Source: an uncultured Nitrospirota bacterium
Lineage (GTDB): Bacteria > Nitrospirota > Nitrospiria > Nitrospirales > UBA8639
Length of the DNA: 64,000 nt
Assembly: GCA_937139405.1 (NCBI GenBank)
Contig: CAKZPV010000008.1
Span: 170,001-234,000, forward strand
Direction: 5' to 3'
Below, piece after piece: positions 1 through 9,204 of this stretch (the first letter of the stretch is position 1; each line of letters starts with the position of its first letter). Position numbers and translations under genes: made by a program. Under the pieces are notes generated by a model. The model did no database searches and was not told the DNA's origin. It saw only the letters and a list, made by a program, of their open reading frames with translations.

Positions 1-29
1 TTTCTTTTCCCAAACGTTATTTGGCTGTT

Positions 30-63
30 CTGCCTAGATGAGGCAAAACCCTCATCTAGGCAG
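30..63 (-). terminator. Hairpin after the short repeat-protein gene
   Basis: A perfect 14-bp inverted repeat (30-43 with 50-63, loop of 6) begins 22 bases beyond the stop codon of the minus-strand gene at 86. It has no clear U-tract on the minus strand, so it could be a terminator of modest strength or an mRNA 3'-end stabiliser. Confidence 0.55.
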
Positions 64-85
64 AGCATTCTCAAGGACTCTTCAA

Positions 86-475
86 CTATTCTACAACAAT
101 GGATCCCATATTGGCTTCACTGCCTTTGCCAATCGCCACATTCGCTGATTTGGAAACCTTGGAGTTGTTAATGATTTTCCCTTTGACGTTCGCCTTATCC
201 AACGTGATCGAGCCCATATTAGCAGTGGCACCTTTACCAATGGCTACGTTCGCTGACTTGTCCACCTTGGAGTTGTTAATGACTTTCCCTTTGATGTTCG
301 ACTTCTTAATTTTGATAGTCCCCATATTGGCGGTGGCACCTTTGCCAATAGCTACGTTGGCCGACTTTTCAACCTTCGAGTTGTTGATGACTTTCCCTTT
401 GATGTTTGATTGGCCAAATGCCACAGGTGTGCTGACCAACATTAACGCGACGACAAATGATAAAACAGTTTTCAT
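86..475 (-). CDS. Secreted protein with three 36-residue repeats
   Basis: No known family recognised. The protein starts with a Sec signal peptide (MKTVLSFVVALM, then a hydrophobic stretch ending near AFGQ) and is then almost entirely three copies of a 36-residue unit with core NVAIGKGATANMGS preceded by KGKVINNSKV. The alternating polar/valine pattern suggests a short beta-solenoid or amyloid-like fold; that is inference. Three in-frame ATGs (553, 514, 475) each have a Shine-Dalgarno-like sequence; 475 is chosen because the signal peptide begins there. It shares its repeat with the larger gene immediately upstream on the same strand, 238 bases from this reading frame, so the two are paralogues and possibly co-expressed. 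Function unknown; surface or matrix material is plausible. Confidence 0.75.
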   Translation of the reverse strand: MKTVLSFVVALMLVSTPVAFGQSNIKGKVINNSKVEKSANVAIGKGATANMGTIKIKKSNIKGKVINNSKVDKSANVAIGKGATANMGSITLDKANVKGKIINNSKVSKSANVAIGKGSEANMGSIVVE

Positions 476-791
476 TTTGCTCTCCTTTGGTGAATGATTG
501 ATTTGTGCTTGCATGATTGCCTCCTTGTTTGAATGTTTAAGATATATGTTCATTTCAGCTACCTTCCTTGTGAATGTTTATGATCAATGCAATACTTTAG
601 CTTAAAGCAAAGGGCATACCAGGACTGAATCGCCGTGAAATAATGTATAGGTCATTGAAATTTCTATGGTTTTTTTGTTTAAACATTTCTCAGTAAATTT
701 GCAATCATTTAAATTCTTGAAATGACGTTCTCGTTATTGAAAATACTGGCAATACTCTTTTATTTACTCGTTGGCTTCAAAAGATTTCTGA

Positions 792-2753
792 TTATTTAAA
801 GACCACGGAATTTTTATTGGAGGTCTTTCCCCCAACAGCCACATTGGCATTTTGCCCAGATAGTCCACTGAGTGGAATTTTGACATCATTAATGACGACC
901 CCTGACCCAGAAATGTTATTAGCCCCGCCACCGCCACCTGAATTTTTCATCACGACCGAACCATTATTCGCCTCACTCCCAGAACCTACGGCGACATTCG
1001 TCGCAGTCATTCCAGTTACCGTATTCACAATAGACCCGTTATAACTGCTATTTTCCAGGTTCACTGACCCCAAATTCGCCTTGGCGTTACTCCCTATTGC
1101 CACATTGGTGGCTGCCCCAGTGACCGTCGTATTCACAATAGAACCCTTCATACTGCTGTTTTCTAGGTTGACCGAACTCAAATTGGCTTTGGCATTACTC
1201 CCTATCGCCACGTTTGTTGCCGCACCAGCTGCAGTCGTATTCACAACTTTCCCATCCATGGTGCTATTTTCCATGTTGACAGCCGAAAGATTAGCTTTGG
1301 ATTTATTCCCAATGGCTACATTGGTTACTGCTCCCCCTGCCGCCGTATTAACCACAGTCCCTTTTAATTTACTGCCTTCCAAATTGACTGCGGCGAGATT
1401 GGCTTTTGTATCTTTTCCAATGGACACGTTCGTCACCGCTCCCCCAGCTGCTGTATTGATCACTGTTCCGTCTAGTTCACTGCCTTCCATATTGACCGCT
1501 GCCAAATTAGCCTTGGCCTTTTTACCAATAGCCACGTTCGTCACGGCTCCGCCTGCCGCTGTATTGACCACGGTCCCTTTCAATTTGCTGCCTTCCATAT
1601 TCACTGCGCCAAGATTGGCCGTACTATCTTTCCCGATCGCCACATTGGTGACCGCAGCCCCGACCGCTGTGTTCACGATTGCTCCTGTTGCCTCACTGCT
1701 TTTTAAGCTGGTTGAGCCCAGATTGGCCTTCGTTCCTTTGCCGATGGCCACATTGGTAACTGCCGCTCCTCCTGCAATATTCACCACTGCACCTTTTACC
1801 TTACTGTTCTCCAGACTTGTGGATCCCAAATTGGCCGTACTGTCTTTCCCGATGGCCACGTTGGTGAGTGCTTGGCCGACTGGGGCATTAATAATTGCCC
1901 CACTCACTTCACTCCCCTTGAGATCGGCTGAGCCCAGGTTGGCTTTCGTCCCCTTGCCGATGGCCACATTCGTGACGGCCTGTCCAATGGCGGTATTCAC
2001 GACCGCGCCCTTCACCTTGCTATCTTCCACGCTCGCGGATCCCAAATTGGCCGTACTGTCTTTCCCGATGGCCACGTTGGTGAGTGCTTTACCAACTGGG
2101 GCATTAATGACCGCTCCTTTTACTTCGCTTCCCTTCAAATCGACGGAGCCCAGATTAGCTTTGGTCTCTTTCCCAATCGCCACATTGGTGACGGCCTTTC
2201 CTACTGCTGTATTTGCAATAACGCCTGCAACATTGCTGTCTTCAATTTTGACCGCCCCCAGATTAGCTTCAGTCTTTTTTCCAATTGATACGTTGGTCAT
2301 TGTCTTACTGACCGGAGCATTGATCACCGCTCCTTTTACTTCACTTCCCTTGACTTTTACCGCACCCAGGTTGGCTTCGCTCTCCTTACCAATTGCCACG
2401 TTCACCATGTTGGTGCCTTTAGGAGTATTGGTTACCACTCCAGTTGTTTTGCTATTTTCCAACTTAATAGAACCTAAGTTGGCTTCTGTTTTTTCGCCTA
2501 TACCCACATTAACTGTGTTCTTGCCTTGAGGTGCATTGACAATGACGCCAGACGTCTCACTATCGACCATTTTTATTGAATTTAGATTTGACTCTGTCTC
2601 TTTTCCTATTCCAACATTTACAGAATTTTTACTACCTGAGAGGTTGAGAACCGCTCCTTTTACCTCGGAGTCTGCCAAGGCAGTTGATGGACCTAAAAGA
2701 AGGAAACCACCAACCAATATCAGAAGCATGTTTGTCTCTTGTGTTTTTGTCAT
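792..2753 (-). CDS. Large secreted repeat protein, about 17 x 36 residues
   Basis: An N-terminal signal peptide (hydrophobic MLLILVGGFLLLGP, cleavage near ALADS) is followed by about 17 tandem copies of a 36-residue unit. The invariant part is NVAIGK..(T/S).ANLGS and a second strand-like segment is KGAVVNTA.G.AVT. Neighbouring copies alternate (GSEV.GA against DSKVKGAV), giving a partial 72-residue super-repeat. A glycine run (GGGGG) interrupts the array near the C-terminus before a last degenerate copy ending NKNSVVFK. No anchor, LPXTG or trimeric-autotransporter barrel is visible. The second ATG (2753) is chosen because the AAGGAG site abuts the first ATG (2762) but lies 9 bases from the second. 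Likely a secreted fibrous or beta-helical protein; no named family recognised. Confidence 0.8.
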   Translation of the reverse strand: MTKTQETNMLLILVGGFLLLGPSTALADSEVKGAVLNLSGSKNSVNVGIGKETESNLNSIKMVDSETSGVIVNAPQGKNTVNVGIGEKTEANLGSIKLENSKTTGVVTNTPKGTNMVNVAIGKESEANLGAVKVKGSEVKGAVINAPVSKTMTNVSIGKKTEANLGAVKIEDSNVAGVIANTAVGKAVTNVAIGKETKANLGSVDLKGSEVKGAVINAPVGKALTNVAIGKDSTANLGSASVEDSKVKGAVVNTAIGQAVTNVAIGKGTKANLGSADLKGSEVSGAIINAPVGQALTNVAIGKDSTANLGSTSLENSKVKGAVVNIAGGAAVTNVAIGKGTKANLGSTSLKSSEATGAIVNTAVGAAVTNVAIGKDSTANLGAVNMEGSKLKGTVVNTAAGGAVTNVAIGKKAKANLAAVNMEGSELDGTVINTAAGGAVTNVSIGKDTKANLAAVNLEGSKLKGTVVNTAAGGAVTNVAIGNKSKANLSAVNMENSTMDGKVVNTTAAGAATNVAIGSNAKANLSSVNLENSSMKGSIVNTTVTGAATNVAIGSNAKANLGSVNLENSSYNGSIVNTVTGMTATNVAVGSGSEANNGSVVMKNSGGGGGANNISGSGVVINDVKIPLSGLSGQNANVAVGGKTSNKNSVVFK

Positions 2754-2762
2754 GTTAGTCAT

Positions 2763-3538
2763 CTCCTTTTTTTCTTGGCTTGAACAAAGTATTCTCTAAG
2801 GCCATGCCTTTTCCATACCCCTAACGAACTCCCTATGGATTCATTTAGGAAAAATTTCTGCCATTTTTTCCTGACTTTCTCACAGTAATAAGCGTTTGAA
2901 GCGAATTCTAGCTCTTTGCGGTTAATTAAGTCACGGGGAAAAAATAGGAAATCATTGAATTTCTCTGTTCATAATTCAATTTGATTAAGCAAGCAACATA
3001 CCAACAGAAAAATCTTCGAAATTTAGTCAGAATAGCATTAACAATTCGTTGTTTTTTAAAGATTAATCGAAGAAAAAAGGAAAGGTCTCGCACGAGTGGG
3101 ACTTGCTAGAATTACAAACAACTTATCAAAATTTTAAAACCCGATATCAATATAGATACAAGAATGTATCTGAACAGATAAATGGAATAGATTTGGGAAG
3201 GGAAGGAAGGCAACGGGTCAGAGCAATATTAAGAATATCAGGCTTTAGTAGGATGCGATAGACCGGAACGCGAGATTAGATTTTTCGGAAGACCGCAACA
3301 ATGATGGTACCAAGCCACCCTAAAAAAAGAATATTCATGACAAATCCTTCCATATCTATCTTTATCGGCAGACTGGTCCATTAGGTTAAGTTTTTTCTTT
3401 TTCCTGGCAGTTTTTTTCAATTTTCATCATACACAGGGCCGTAAATCCTAGAAATAGTAGTTCTCTGGCAAGAGAAACCTAAAAAAATCCACTTCATTTT
3501 CGTGGGACCAGGTGTACCAATAAGGCACCGCACAAGAA
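2763..3538. other. AT-rich intergenic region
   Basis: About 780 bases between the large repeat-protein gene and coaBC. It must hold the promoter of the repeat gene on the minus strand and the 3' end of the coaBC transcript. I see no RNA gene or convincing terminator. A short 6-bp-arm palindrome (TTCTCT/AGAGAA) lies near 3469 without a U-tract. One possible tiny ORF is listed separately. Confidence 0.6.
3276..3338 (-). CDS. Possible 20-residue hydrophobic peptide
   Basis: A short frame reads MNILFLGWLGTIIVAVFRKI, a plausible single transmembrane segment with a basic end. An AAGGA motif lies 8 bases before its ATG. It is on the same strand as coaBC, about 200 bases downstream. With nothing to compare, chance is a real possibility. 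Confidence 0.2.
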   Translation of the reverse strand: MNILFLGWLGTIIVAVFRKI

Positions 3539-4780
3539 TTACGTTGTAGAAGAGGGTACGGAATGCTGGGATTTTGAAGAAGTGGAAAGATTCTTGATGC
3601 AATCCAAGAGGGTCTCAGCAAGATGACGTTTCGGCGCACGTGGGATCGGATAAGGGGCAGCATTGGATGTAAGAACAATGACTTCATTGGAATCATTCCC
3701 AAAAGCAGAATGTTCCCCACCCACCTGATTGGCAATTAACATATCAAGTTGCTTACGTTGTAGTTTGATTTGTCCATGTTCAATGAGATCCTCGGTTTCG
3801 GCAGCAAACCCAATCATACGTTGATGGGTTCGTTGAGCAGAAAGTGCCAACAAGATATCAGGTGTTCGTTCTAACGGAAGTGCGTCTCCATTCCATTGTT
3901 CTTTTTTCATTTTGTGAGAATACGGTTTTTGGGCTCGAAAGTCTCCAACCGCTGCAGCCATAATCAGCGTCGTGGCCCAATCAAAACGCGCGGTTAAGGC
4001 CTGCAACATCTCATCGGCCGTTACCACTGCTACTCGCGTCACATCCTGAGGACACACAAGATGAGTTGGACCTGAGACTAAGACGACCTCGGCCCCTCGT
4101 GCGGCAACAGCTTCTGCCATGGCATACCCCATCTTCCCAGATGAACCATTGCTCAAAAACCGAACAGGGTCAATGGGCTCCTGTGTAGGACCAGCAGAAA
4201 TCAAGACTCGCTCACCCCGCCAATCCCTTCGAGGTTGCAGAATACCTTGTAAGGTGGCCAGAATGTTTTCTTCCGTGGCCAAACGCCCATGGCCCCATTG
4301 CCCAGAAGCCAGCTCTCCCTTCTCTGGTTCAACAATGGTCGCCCCCCTGTCCTTCAAGGTTTTAGCATGCGCTTGCACTGTGGGATGCAACCACATTTCG
4401 CCATCCATGGCAGGACAAATCACCATTGGACATTGCAGGGTAAGCGCCATCGTTCCTAGAACATTGTCAGCAAGACCTAATGCTAACTTAGCCAGAGTAT
4501 TAGCCGTGCACGGAGCAACCAGCATCAAATCGGCTTGTTCAGGCAAAGAAAGGTGCTTCATATCCTGATGACTCGAAAACAAGTCACAGGTCACCGGCGA
4601 GCCTGATAACACTTCAAAAGTGAGGGGGGCGACGAATCGTGTGGAAGATTCCGTCATCACCACTTGTACCTCAGCTCCTTGCTGAGTCAAAAGACGCAGG
4701 AGTCCAACAGCTTTGTATGCGGCAATACTCCCTGTCACTGCAAGAATCAGTCGCTTACCGGCCAACCGAGAAGATGACAT
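3539..4780 (-). CDS. coaBC: Coenzyme A biosynthesis bifunctional protein CoaBC
   Basis: Joins cysteine to 4'-phosphopantothenate (CoaB) and decarboxylates the product to 4'-phosphopantetheine (CoaC). The N-terminal flavoprotein half has the GSIAAYK motif (residues 17-23), the active-site histidine in MKHLSL, and PAMDGEMW at 123-130. This last is the PXMNXXMW substrate-clamp motif with Asp in place of Asn, a variant I believe is seen in several phyla. The C-terminal ligase half (about 185-400) has the lysine-rich HKMKKE motif and AFGNDSNEV. 413 residues is the normal fused length. It is the last gene of the tsaD-hflX-nth-yicC-gmk-rpoZ-coaBC run, 19 bases after rpoZ. Confidence 0.95.
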   Translation of the reverse strand: MSSSRLAGKRLILAVTGSIAAYKAVGLLRLLTQQGAEVQVVMTESSTRFVAPLTFEVLSGSPVTCDLFSSHQDMKHLSLPEQADLMLVAPCTANTLAKLALGLADNVLGTMALTLQCPMVICPAMDGEMWLHPTVQAHAKTLKDRGATIVEPEKGELASGQWGHGRLATEENILATLQGILQPRRDWRGERVLISAGPTQEPIDPVRFLSNGSSGKMGYAMAEAVAARGAEVVLVSGPTHLVCPQDVTRVAVVTADEMLQALTARFDWATTLIMAAAVGDFRAQKPYSHKMKKEQWNGDALPLERTPDILLALSAQRTHQRMIGFAAETEDLIEHGQIKLQRKQLDMLIANQVGGEHSAFGNDSNEVIVLTSNAAPYPIPRAPKRHLAETLLDCIKNLSTSSKSQHSVPSSTT

Positions 4781-4799
4781 CGCTGCCCCCTAACTCCGA

Positions 4800-5171
4800 T
4801 TATCCTTCAGATGAAGGTTCAACCTCGGAAACCCCATGTTGAGCAGTGTCATCAATGTATACACTCAATTCTTTTTTTATTTCTTGGGCATTTTCATCAG
4901 GCTGTGCATAAAGAGCCGGGTCAATTGGCCGCTGATTCGCCATTTTTGCTTCCCGAATCGCATCTTTTGCATCCTGTCCCATTAAATACGGCACACTTCC
5001 CCCCAACACTTCTTCAAGCGCCATTGACGTTTCTTTCGAAAATTTACTCGCCCCCTTAGATTCTGCGCCTCGCACTAATTGTTTGGCCCGTTGGGCGGCA
5101 ATTAACACGATCCGATAGCGGGAATCAAAGTCTTTTTGATGATGTTGGGGCAATAACGATAATGCATCCAT
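4800..5171 (-). CDS. rpoZ: RNA polymerase omega subunit
   Basis: The small RNA polymerase subunit that supports beta' folding and core assembly. The N-terminal third (DSRYRIVLIAAQRAKQL, then alternating charged and small residues) matches the conserved omega core; the segment KETSMALEEVLGG follows it as usual. The protein is 123 residues, longer than the roughly 70-90 of many omegas, with an acidic tail. Position directly after gmk is the classical gmk-rpoZ-coaBC order. Confidence 0.92.
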   Translation of the reverse strand: MDALSLLPQHHQKDFDSRYRIVLIAAQRAKQLVRGAESKGASKFSKETSMALEEVLGGSVPYLMGQDAKDAIREAKMANQRPIDPALYAQPDENAQEIKKELSVYIDDTAQHGVSEVEPSSEG

Positions 5172-5249
5172 CGACTCACCTCATCCTTTCTATCACAGTA
5201 AATGATTCACTCTTTGAGTGTAGCGTACTATACCTTATCATTGCAGTCA

Positions 5250-5855
5250 TTATCGAAAAACATGTGCAGGCTCTATATGTGCGGTTTTCACGCGTTCAGC
5301 CACGATGACGGCTCGCAATTCCTGTATCGCTTGCTCCAAGGTCTCGTTACGAATCGTATATTGGTATTCAGAATAACTGCTCATTTCATCCTGCGATTGT
5401 TGAAACCGCCGATTTTGCTCTTCAGAAGAATCCGTTCCTCGCCCGGCCAACCGCATCCTCAAGGTTTCCAGCGATGGGGGAAGAATAAAAATTGTCACGG
5501 CCTTCTGTAATGTCATCATCACTTGGCGAGCACCTTGCACATCGATATCCAATAATATATCAGTATGTATTCCAGATTCTTGTTCTAATTCTTTCCAAGG
5601 AGTCCCATACAATCGGCCATAGACTTCAGCCCATTCCGCAAAGGCACGTTCCTCAATTTTTGTACGAAATTCGTCTTCGGGGATAAACCGATATTCTTTT
5701 CCATCCGTTTCCCCGGAACGTGGTGGACGTGTGGTACATGACACCGACAAACGAATCTCTGGAATATCCTGTAAAATATGCCGACAAAGCGTCGACTTAC
5801 CCACCCCTGAAGGTCCAGATACCACGAATAAGAGTTTCTTCCCCTCTACAGACAT
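5250..5855 (-). CDS. gmk: Guanylate kinase
   Basis: Phosphorylates GMP to GDP with ATP. It shows the P-loop GPSGVGKST near residue 14, the GMP-binding segment TTRPPRSGE..GKEYRF, and the DIDVQGA segment near residue 100. Its 201 residues are normal for the family. It lies between yicC (38 bases upstream) and rpoZ (78 bases downstream), a conserved arrangement. Confidence 0.96.
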   Translation of the reverse strand: MSVEGKKLLFVVSGPSGVGKSTLCRHILQDIPEIRLSVSCTTRPPRSGETDGKEYRFIPEDEFRTKIEERAFAEWAEVYGRLYGTPWKELEQESGIHTDILLDIDVQGARQVMMTLQKAVTIFILPPSLETLRMRLAGRGTDSSEEQNRRFQQSQDEMSSYSEYQYTIRNETLEQAIQELRAVIVAERVKTAHIEPAHVFR

Positions 5856-5892
5856 ATCGCCTTACTTCTTAACCGAGAATTTCTGAAACAGA

Positions 5893-6771
5893 TTATTCAA
5901 TATTTTGAACCTGTTCTCGGATTTTTTCCAATTCACTTTTTAATTCGACAACCTCTGCTGAAATATCCCCATCATTCGCCTTAGACCCAATCGTATTGAC
6001 TTCACGACCCATTTCTTGAAGAAGAAAATCCAATCGTTTGCCAACAGGAACTTTGGCTTTCAAGGCTGTACGGAATTGGGCCACATGACTATTCAGTCTG
6101 GTAAGCTCTTCCGTCACGTCAGAGCGTTCGGCCAACATGGCAATTTCTTGGGCCACCCGATCCATATTGACCGAATGCCCCTCTAGTAATTTTGCAACCC
6201 TCCCTTGCAAGCGCACACTAGAGGCTTGCAACGACAAAGGAATCCGCTGTTGAACGGTACGGAGACGACCTTCGATGGCAAAAAGTCGTTGAGTCAGATC
6301 TTTTTGTAAGACGGCTCCTTCTTTCTTTCGCATTTTTTCTAAATCGCCTAGCGCTTTTTTGGTCAGCCCCGTGACTATTACGGACATATCTTTGACCGGC
6401 GCGGACTCTTCATTCACCGAAAATAGATCCCGAAAACCCGCAACAACATTCACATCGACGGTTCCACTCAATTGACATTCACGCTGCAACCCTTTCAACC
6501 CTTGAATGTACCGACGAGCCAGATCTTGATCGAATTGGACCACTTTTTTTGTGGCAGTTCCTCCGCCATTGACCGTCACCAGAACCTCTACACGCCCTCG
6601 TTCACAGACCTCTTTGACCTGTTCTTTTAAGCCAAGCTCCATACTCGAGAACGTTTTGGGAAGACGCGCAACGATTTCACAAAATCGGTGATTGACTGAT
6701 CGAATTTCGACCCCTACCATCGTCCCCTGCGAAAGTGTTTCCCGCTTACCAAACCCCGTCATGCTTTTCAT
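5893..6771 (-). CDS. yicC: YicC-family endoribonuclease
   Basis: Member of the YicC/YloC family (YicC-like N-terminal domain plus DUF1732). The family motif MKSMTGFG marks the N-terminus, and the C-terminal segment RLDFLLQEMGREVNTIGSKA is the conserved signature with catalytic Glu/Asp candidates. E. coli YicC is known to act as an RNase. The ATG at 6771 overlaps the nth stop codon (ATGA) and gives a start directly on the family motif, so the longer frame extending to 6801 is rejected. Followed by gmk, its usual partner. Confidence 0.92.
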   Translation of the reverse strand: MKSMTGFGKRETLSQGTMVGVEIRSVNHRFCEIVARLPKTFSSMELGLKEQVKEVCERGRVEVLVTVNGGGTATKKVVQFDQDLARRYIQGLKGLQRECQLSGTVDVNVVAGFRDLFSVNEESAPVKDMSVIVTGLTKKALGDLEKMRKKEGAVLQKDLTQRLFAIEGRLRTVQQRIPLSLQASSVRLQGRVAKLLEGHSVNMDRVAQEIAMLAERSDVTEELTRLNSHVAQFRTALKAKVPVGKRLDFLLQEMGREVNTIGSKANDGDISAEVVELKSELEKIREQVQNIE

Positions 6772-7472
6772 GTAATCTTTTGTTTTCCTTCCCATGCACA
6801 ATTGTCATATAGCAAACATTTGTCACAATTTGGCTTTCTAGCCTGGCATACATGCCGCCCATGCAACAAAATACGCTGCGCTCCAAGAGTCCATTGAGAT
6901 TGCGGTATAAGGGATTGGAGATCTTCTTCGATTTTGGTTGGATCCTGGCTTGTCGTCAAATCAAGCCGGTTGGCCACTCGCTTCACATGTGTATCAACAA
7001 CAACAGCCGGCTCCCCAAAAAAATTCCCTAACATGACATTTGCCGTCTTGCGCCCCACACCAGGCAACAGAGTCAACTCTTCCATTGACTCTGGGATTCT
7101 ACCATCAAACTCTGTCACTAATGTGTTTCCGCATCCAATGAGATTCCGCGCTTTGCTTTTAAAAAATCCCGTAGACTTAATGAGCAACTCCAATTCAACC
7201 TGATCAGCCTTCGCAAAATCTTCTGCTGTACGATAGCGAGCAAAAAGATTCGGAGTCACTTGATTCACACGCTCGTCTGTACATTGTGCAGACAGAATAG
7301 TCGCCACCAACAACTCAAAGGGATTGGAGGCATCCAATGCGACAGTGGCATCGGGAATTGATTGCTCTAATATTGCCAATATCCGAGCTACACGTTTTTT
7401 CGCAGCGGCATGAGACGTTTGTGAGCGAGAAACAATTTTTCGAGAACCGCTTCGAAGCACCACTTTTTTCAT
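6768..7472 (-). CDS. nth: Endonuclease III
   Basis: DNA glycosylase/AP lyase that removes oxidised pyrimidines in base excision repair. It has the helix-hairpin-helix LLPGVGRKTANVML with the catalytic lysine, the aspartate in VVDTHVKR, and a [4Fe-4S] ligand set C-x6-C-x2-C-x5-C (CQARKPNCDKCLLYDNC) near the C-terminus. 234 residues is slightly longer than E. coli Nth owing to a basic N-terminal extension. Its start overlaps the hflX stop (ATGA) and its stop overlaps the yicC start, so translation is probably coupled across all three. Confidence 0.95.
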   Translation of the reverse strand: MKKVVLRSGSRKIVSRSQTSHAAAKKRVARILAILEQSIPDATVALDASNPFELLVATILSAQCTDERVNQVTPNLFARYRTAEDFAKADQVELELLIKSTGFFKSKARNLIGCGNTLVTEFDGRIPESMEELTLLPGVGRKTANVMLGNFFGEPAVVVDTHVKRVANRLDLTTSQDPTKIEEDLQSLIPQSQWTLGAQRILLHGRHVCQARKPNCDKCLLYDNCAWEGKQKIT

Positions 7473-9172
7473 CCAATGCGATGAGCCGAAGGCACATCCT
7501 CGTGCATTGTTATCGTCTGTACTTCTTGAAAGTGAGACATGGGCTTCTGGAGGGTTAAGAGCAAATGGCTCATCTTGTGCTGAATCACCTGAAGAGACGT
7601 CTCCTCCAATGCCGAACCACCAATCCCTTCATATCGACTGCATAATCCCTGCATAGTTTCAAGATCAATAAGATCCCCTTTATTGAAAAACCGAAGGCAG
7701 GGAATATCTTGCAGACCTAACTCGACCAATATCTGTTCAACGGCCGTAATGTGCTGTTCCGGGTTCACTCCATGGGCATCAATGACATGAATAAGCACAT
7801 CGGCTTCTTGTAACTCTTGTAAGGTCGTTTGAAATGCTGCAACCAAATCTCTAGGTAGGTCTCGAATAAACCCAACGGTATCGGTTAGAATAATTTCTCC
7901 AAGGTTTGGAAGACGCCAACTCCGACTGACCGTGTCTAACGTTTCGAAGACACGATCTTTCACCGATACGTCACTAGCCGTCAAGGTATTGAACAGGGTG
8001 GATTTTCCAGCATTGGTATAGCCGATAATAGAAACCACAGGTAACCCGCGTTTCACTCGGCGCTTCCGCTGCTCTTGACGGCCTTGCTCAATAGACGTGA
8101 GATCTCGCTCTAAATGCTGAATACGTTCACGAATCCGGCGACGATCCGTTTCTAACTTCGTTTCTCCAGGCCCCCGAGTTCCAATCCCACCAGCCAAACG
8201 AGAAAAGGCCGTGCTCGACTGTGCTAATCGAGGTAACCGATAGCGCAATTGGGCCAACTCTACTTGAATATTTCCGATATGGGAATGTGCCCGTTTAGCA
8301 AAAATATCAAGAATGACTTGCGAACGATCTAACACCCGGATATCTGTAATTTCAGAAATGCCCCGAACCTGTGCTGGAGTCAGATCTTGATCAAAAATCA
8401 ACAGGTCCGCTCCAGATTGTAACGCCTGAATTGCTAAATCTTTCATTTTTCCTGAACCGACAACATACTTAGGATGAATAGACCCTGGACGCTGTGTCAC
8501 GCATCCCAAGACTTCAACATCCTGCGCCCGAACTAATTCCTGAAGTTCATCAAGCCGTTCCTGTTGAAAGGCCACATGGCCTGTTCCCACACTCACCAAC
8601 AGAGCACGCCCTTCCCGAATCCCCTCCTTAGATACCTGGCACCCTTTAAAAATGTCCTGCTCCAACGACAGGATAAAGTCATGACAATTCATCTCAAACG
8701 ACTGGAAAGCACAAGGCTGCAATTGTTTATACCCTTGTTCTTTCGAAGAATTGGCCACGTTATGAGCCACATAGACATCTTGCAGCCCGCCGGCTTTTCC
8801 GACACCTAGTGCCATAATTAAATCTAACCGAAGAAGTGCCAAATCCGTAAGGTCATCTTGCGTCAGCGGTTGATTTTTCAGGTGGGTATGGACCAACCGC
8901 ACCCCACGCAACAGCCGAAGACCCGAACGAGTCCTCGATAAGTGGGGAATCTCTAATTCATGGTCGTTGCCAATGATGACGGATTCTATTTGACCTTGTC
9001 GATTAATCAACAATCCAATTTGACGCCGAGTTTCAAACGTTAAGTCCGCACATTCACGAGCAACATCTAACGTGACGACTTTTTCAGGAGGAATGCGTCG
9101 ACGATACAGGCGTTCGATACGGCCTACAAAATTGGCTTTTAATCCTTGAAGATGACCGAGTACCTGTGGAAT
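7469..9172 (-). CDS. hflX: Ribosome-associated GTPase HflX (ATT start)
   Basis: GTPase that splits and rescues stalled 70S ribosomes. The C-terminal G domain has GYTNAGKSTLFN (G1) and DTVGFI (G3); before it lies the glycine-rich segment GGIGTRGPGETKLE typical of HflX. The only conventional starts in frame (TTG at 9013 or later) would cut off a conserved N-terminal region: upstream codons read GHLQGLKAN, ERLYRRRIPPEKVV and TRRQIGLLINRQG, as in long HflX proteins. Between the upstream in-frame stop and this segment the only usable start is ATT at 9172, with AAGGA eight bases before it. That gives 567 residues. It follows tsaD by 32 bases. Confidence 0.88.
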   Translation of the reverse strand: MPQVLGHLQGLKANFVGRIERLYRRRIPPEKVVTLDVARECADLTFETRRQIGLLINRQGQIESVIIGNDHELEIPHLSRTRSGLRLLRGVRLVHTHLKNQPLTQDDLTDLALLRLDLIMALGVGKAGGLQDVYVAHNVANSSKEQGYKQLQPCAFQSFEMNCHDFILSLEQDIFKGCQVSKEGIREGRALLVSVGTGHVAFQQERLDELQELVRAQDVEVLGCVTQRPGSIHPKYVVGSGKMKDLAIQALQSGADLLIFDQDLTPAQVRGISEITDIRVLDRSQVILDIFAKRAHSHIGNIQVELAQLRYRLPRLAQSSTAFSRLAGGIGTRGPGETKLETDRRRIRERIQHLERDLTSIEQGRQEQRKRRVKRGLPVVSIIGYTNAGKSTLFNTLTASDVSVKDRVFETLDTVSRSWRLPNLGEIILTDTVGFIRDLPRDLVAAFQTTLQELQEADVLIHVIDAHGVNPEQHITAVEQILVELGLQDIPCLRFFNKGDLIDLETMQGLCSRYEGIGGSALEETSLQVIQHKMSHLLLTLQKPMSHFQEVQTITMHEDVPSAHRIG

Positions 9173-9204
9173 GGCCTGTTTCCTTTTTAATTAGTACCAA
9201 AAGC

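Noticed and set aside
1081..2529. Long plus-strand open frame (482 codons) across the large repeat gene
   Set aside because: It is the antisense of the 36-residue repeats; no ribosome site or signal peptide, and the minus-strand protein explains the periodicity.
3238..3735. Three overlapping minus-strand frames beside coaBC
   Set aside because: Overlap coaBC or each other, with no motif and no ribosome site.
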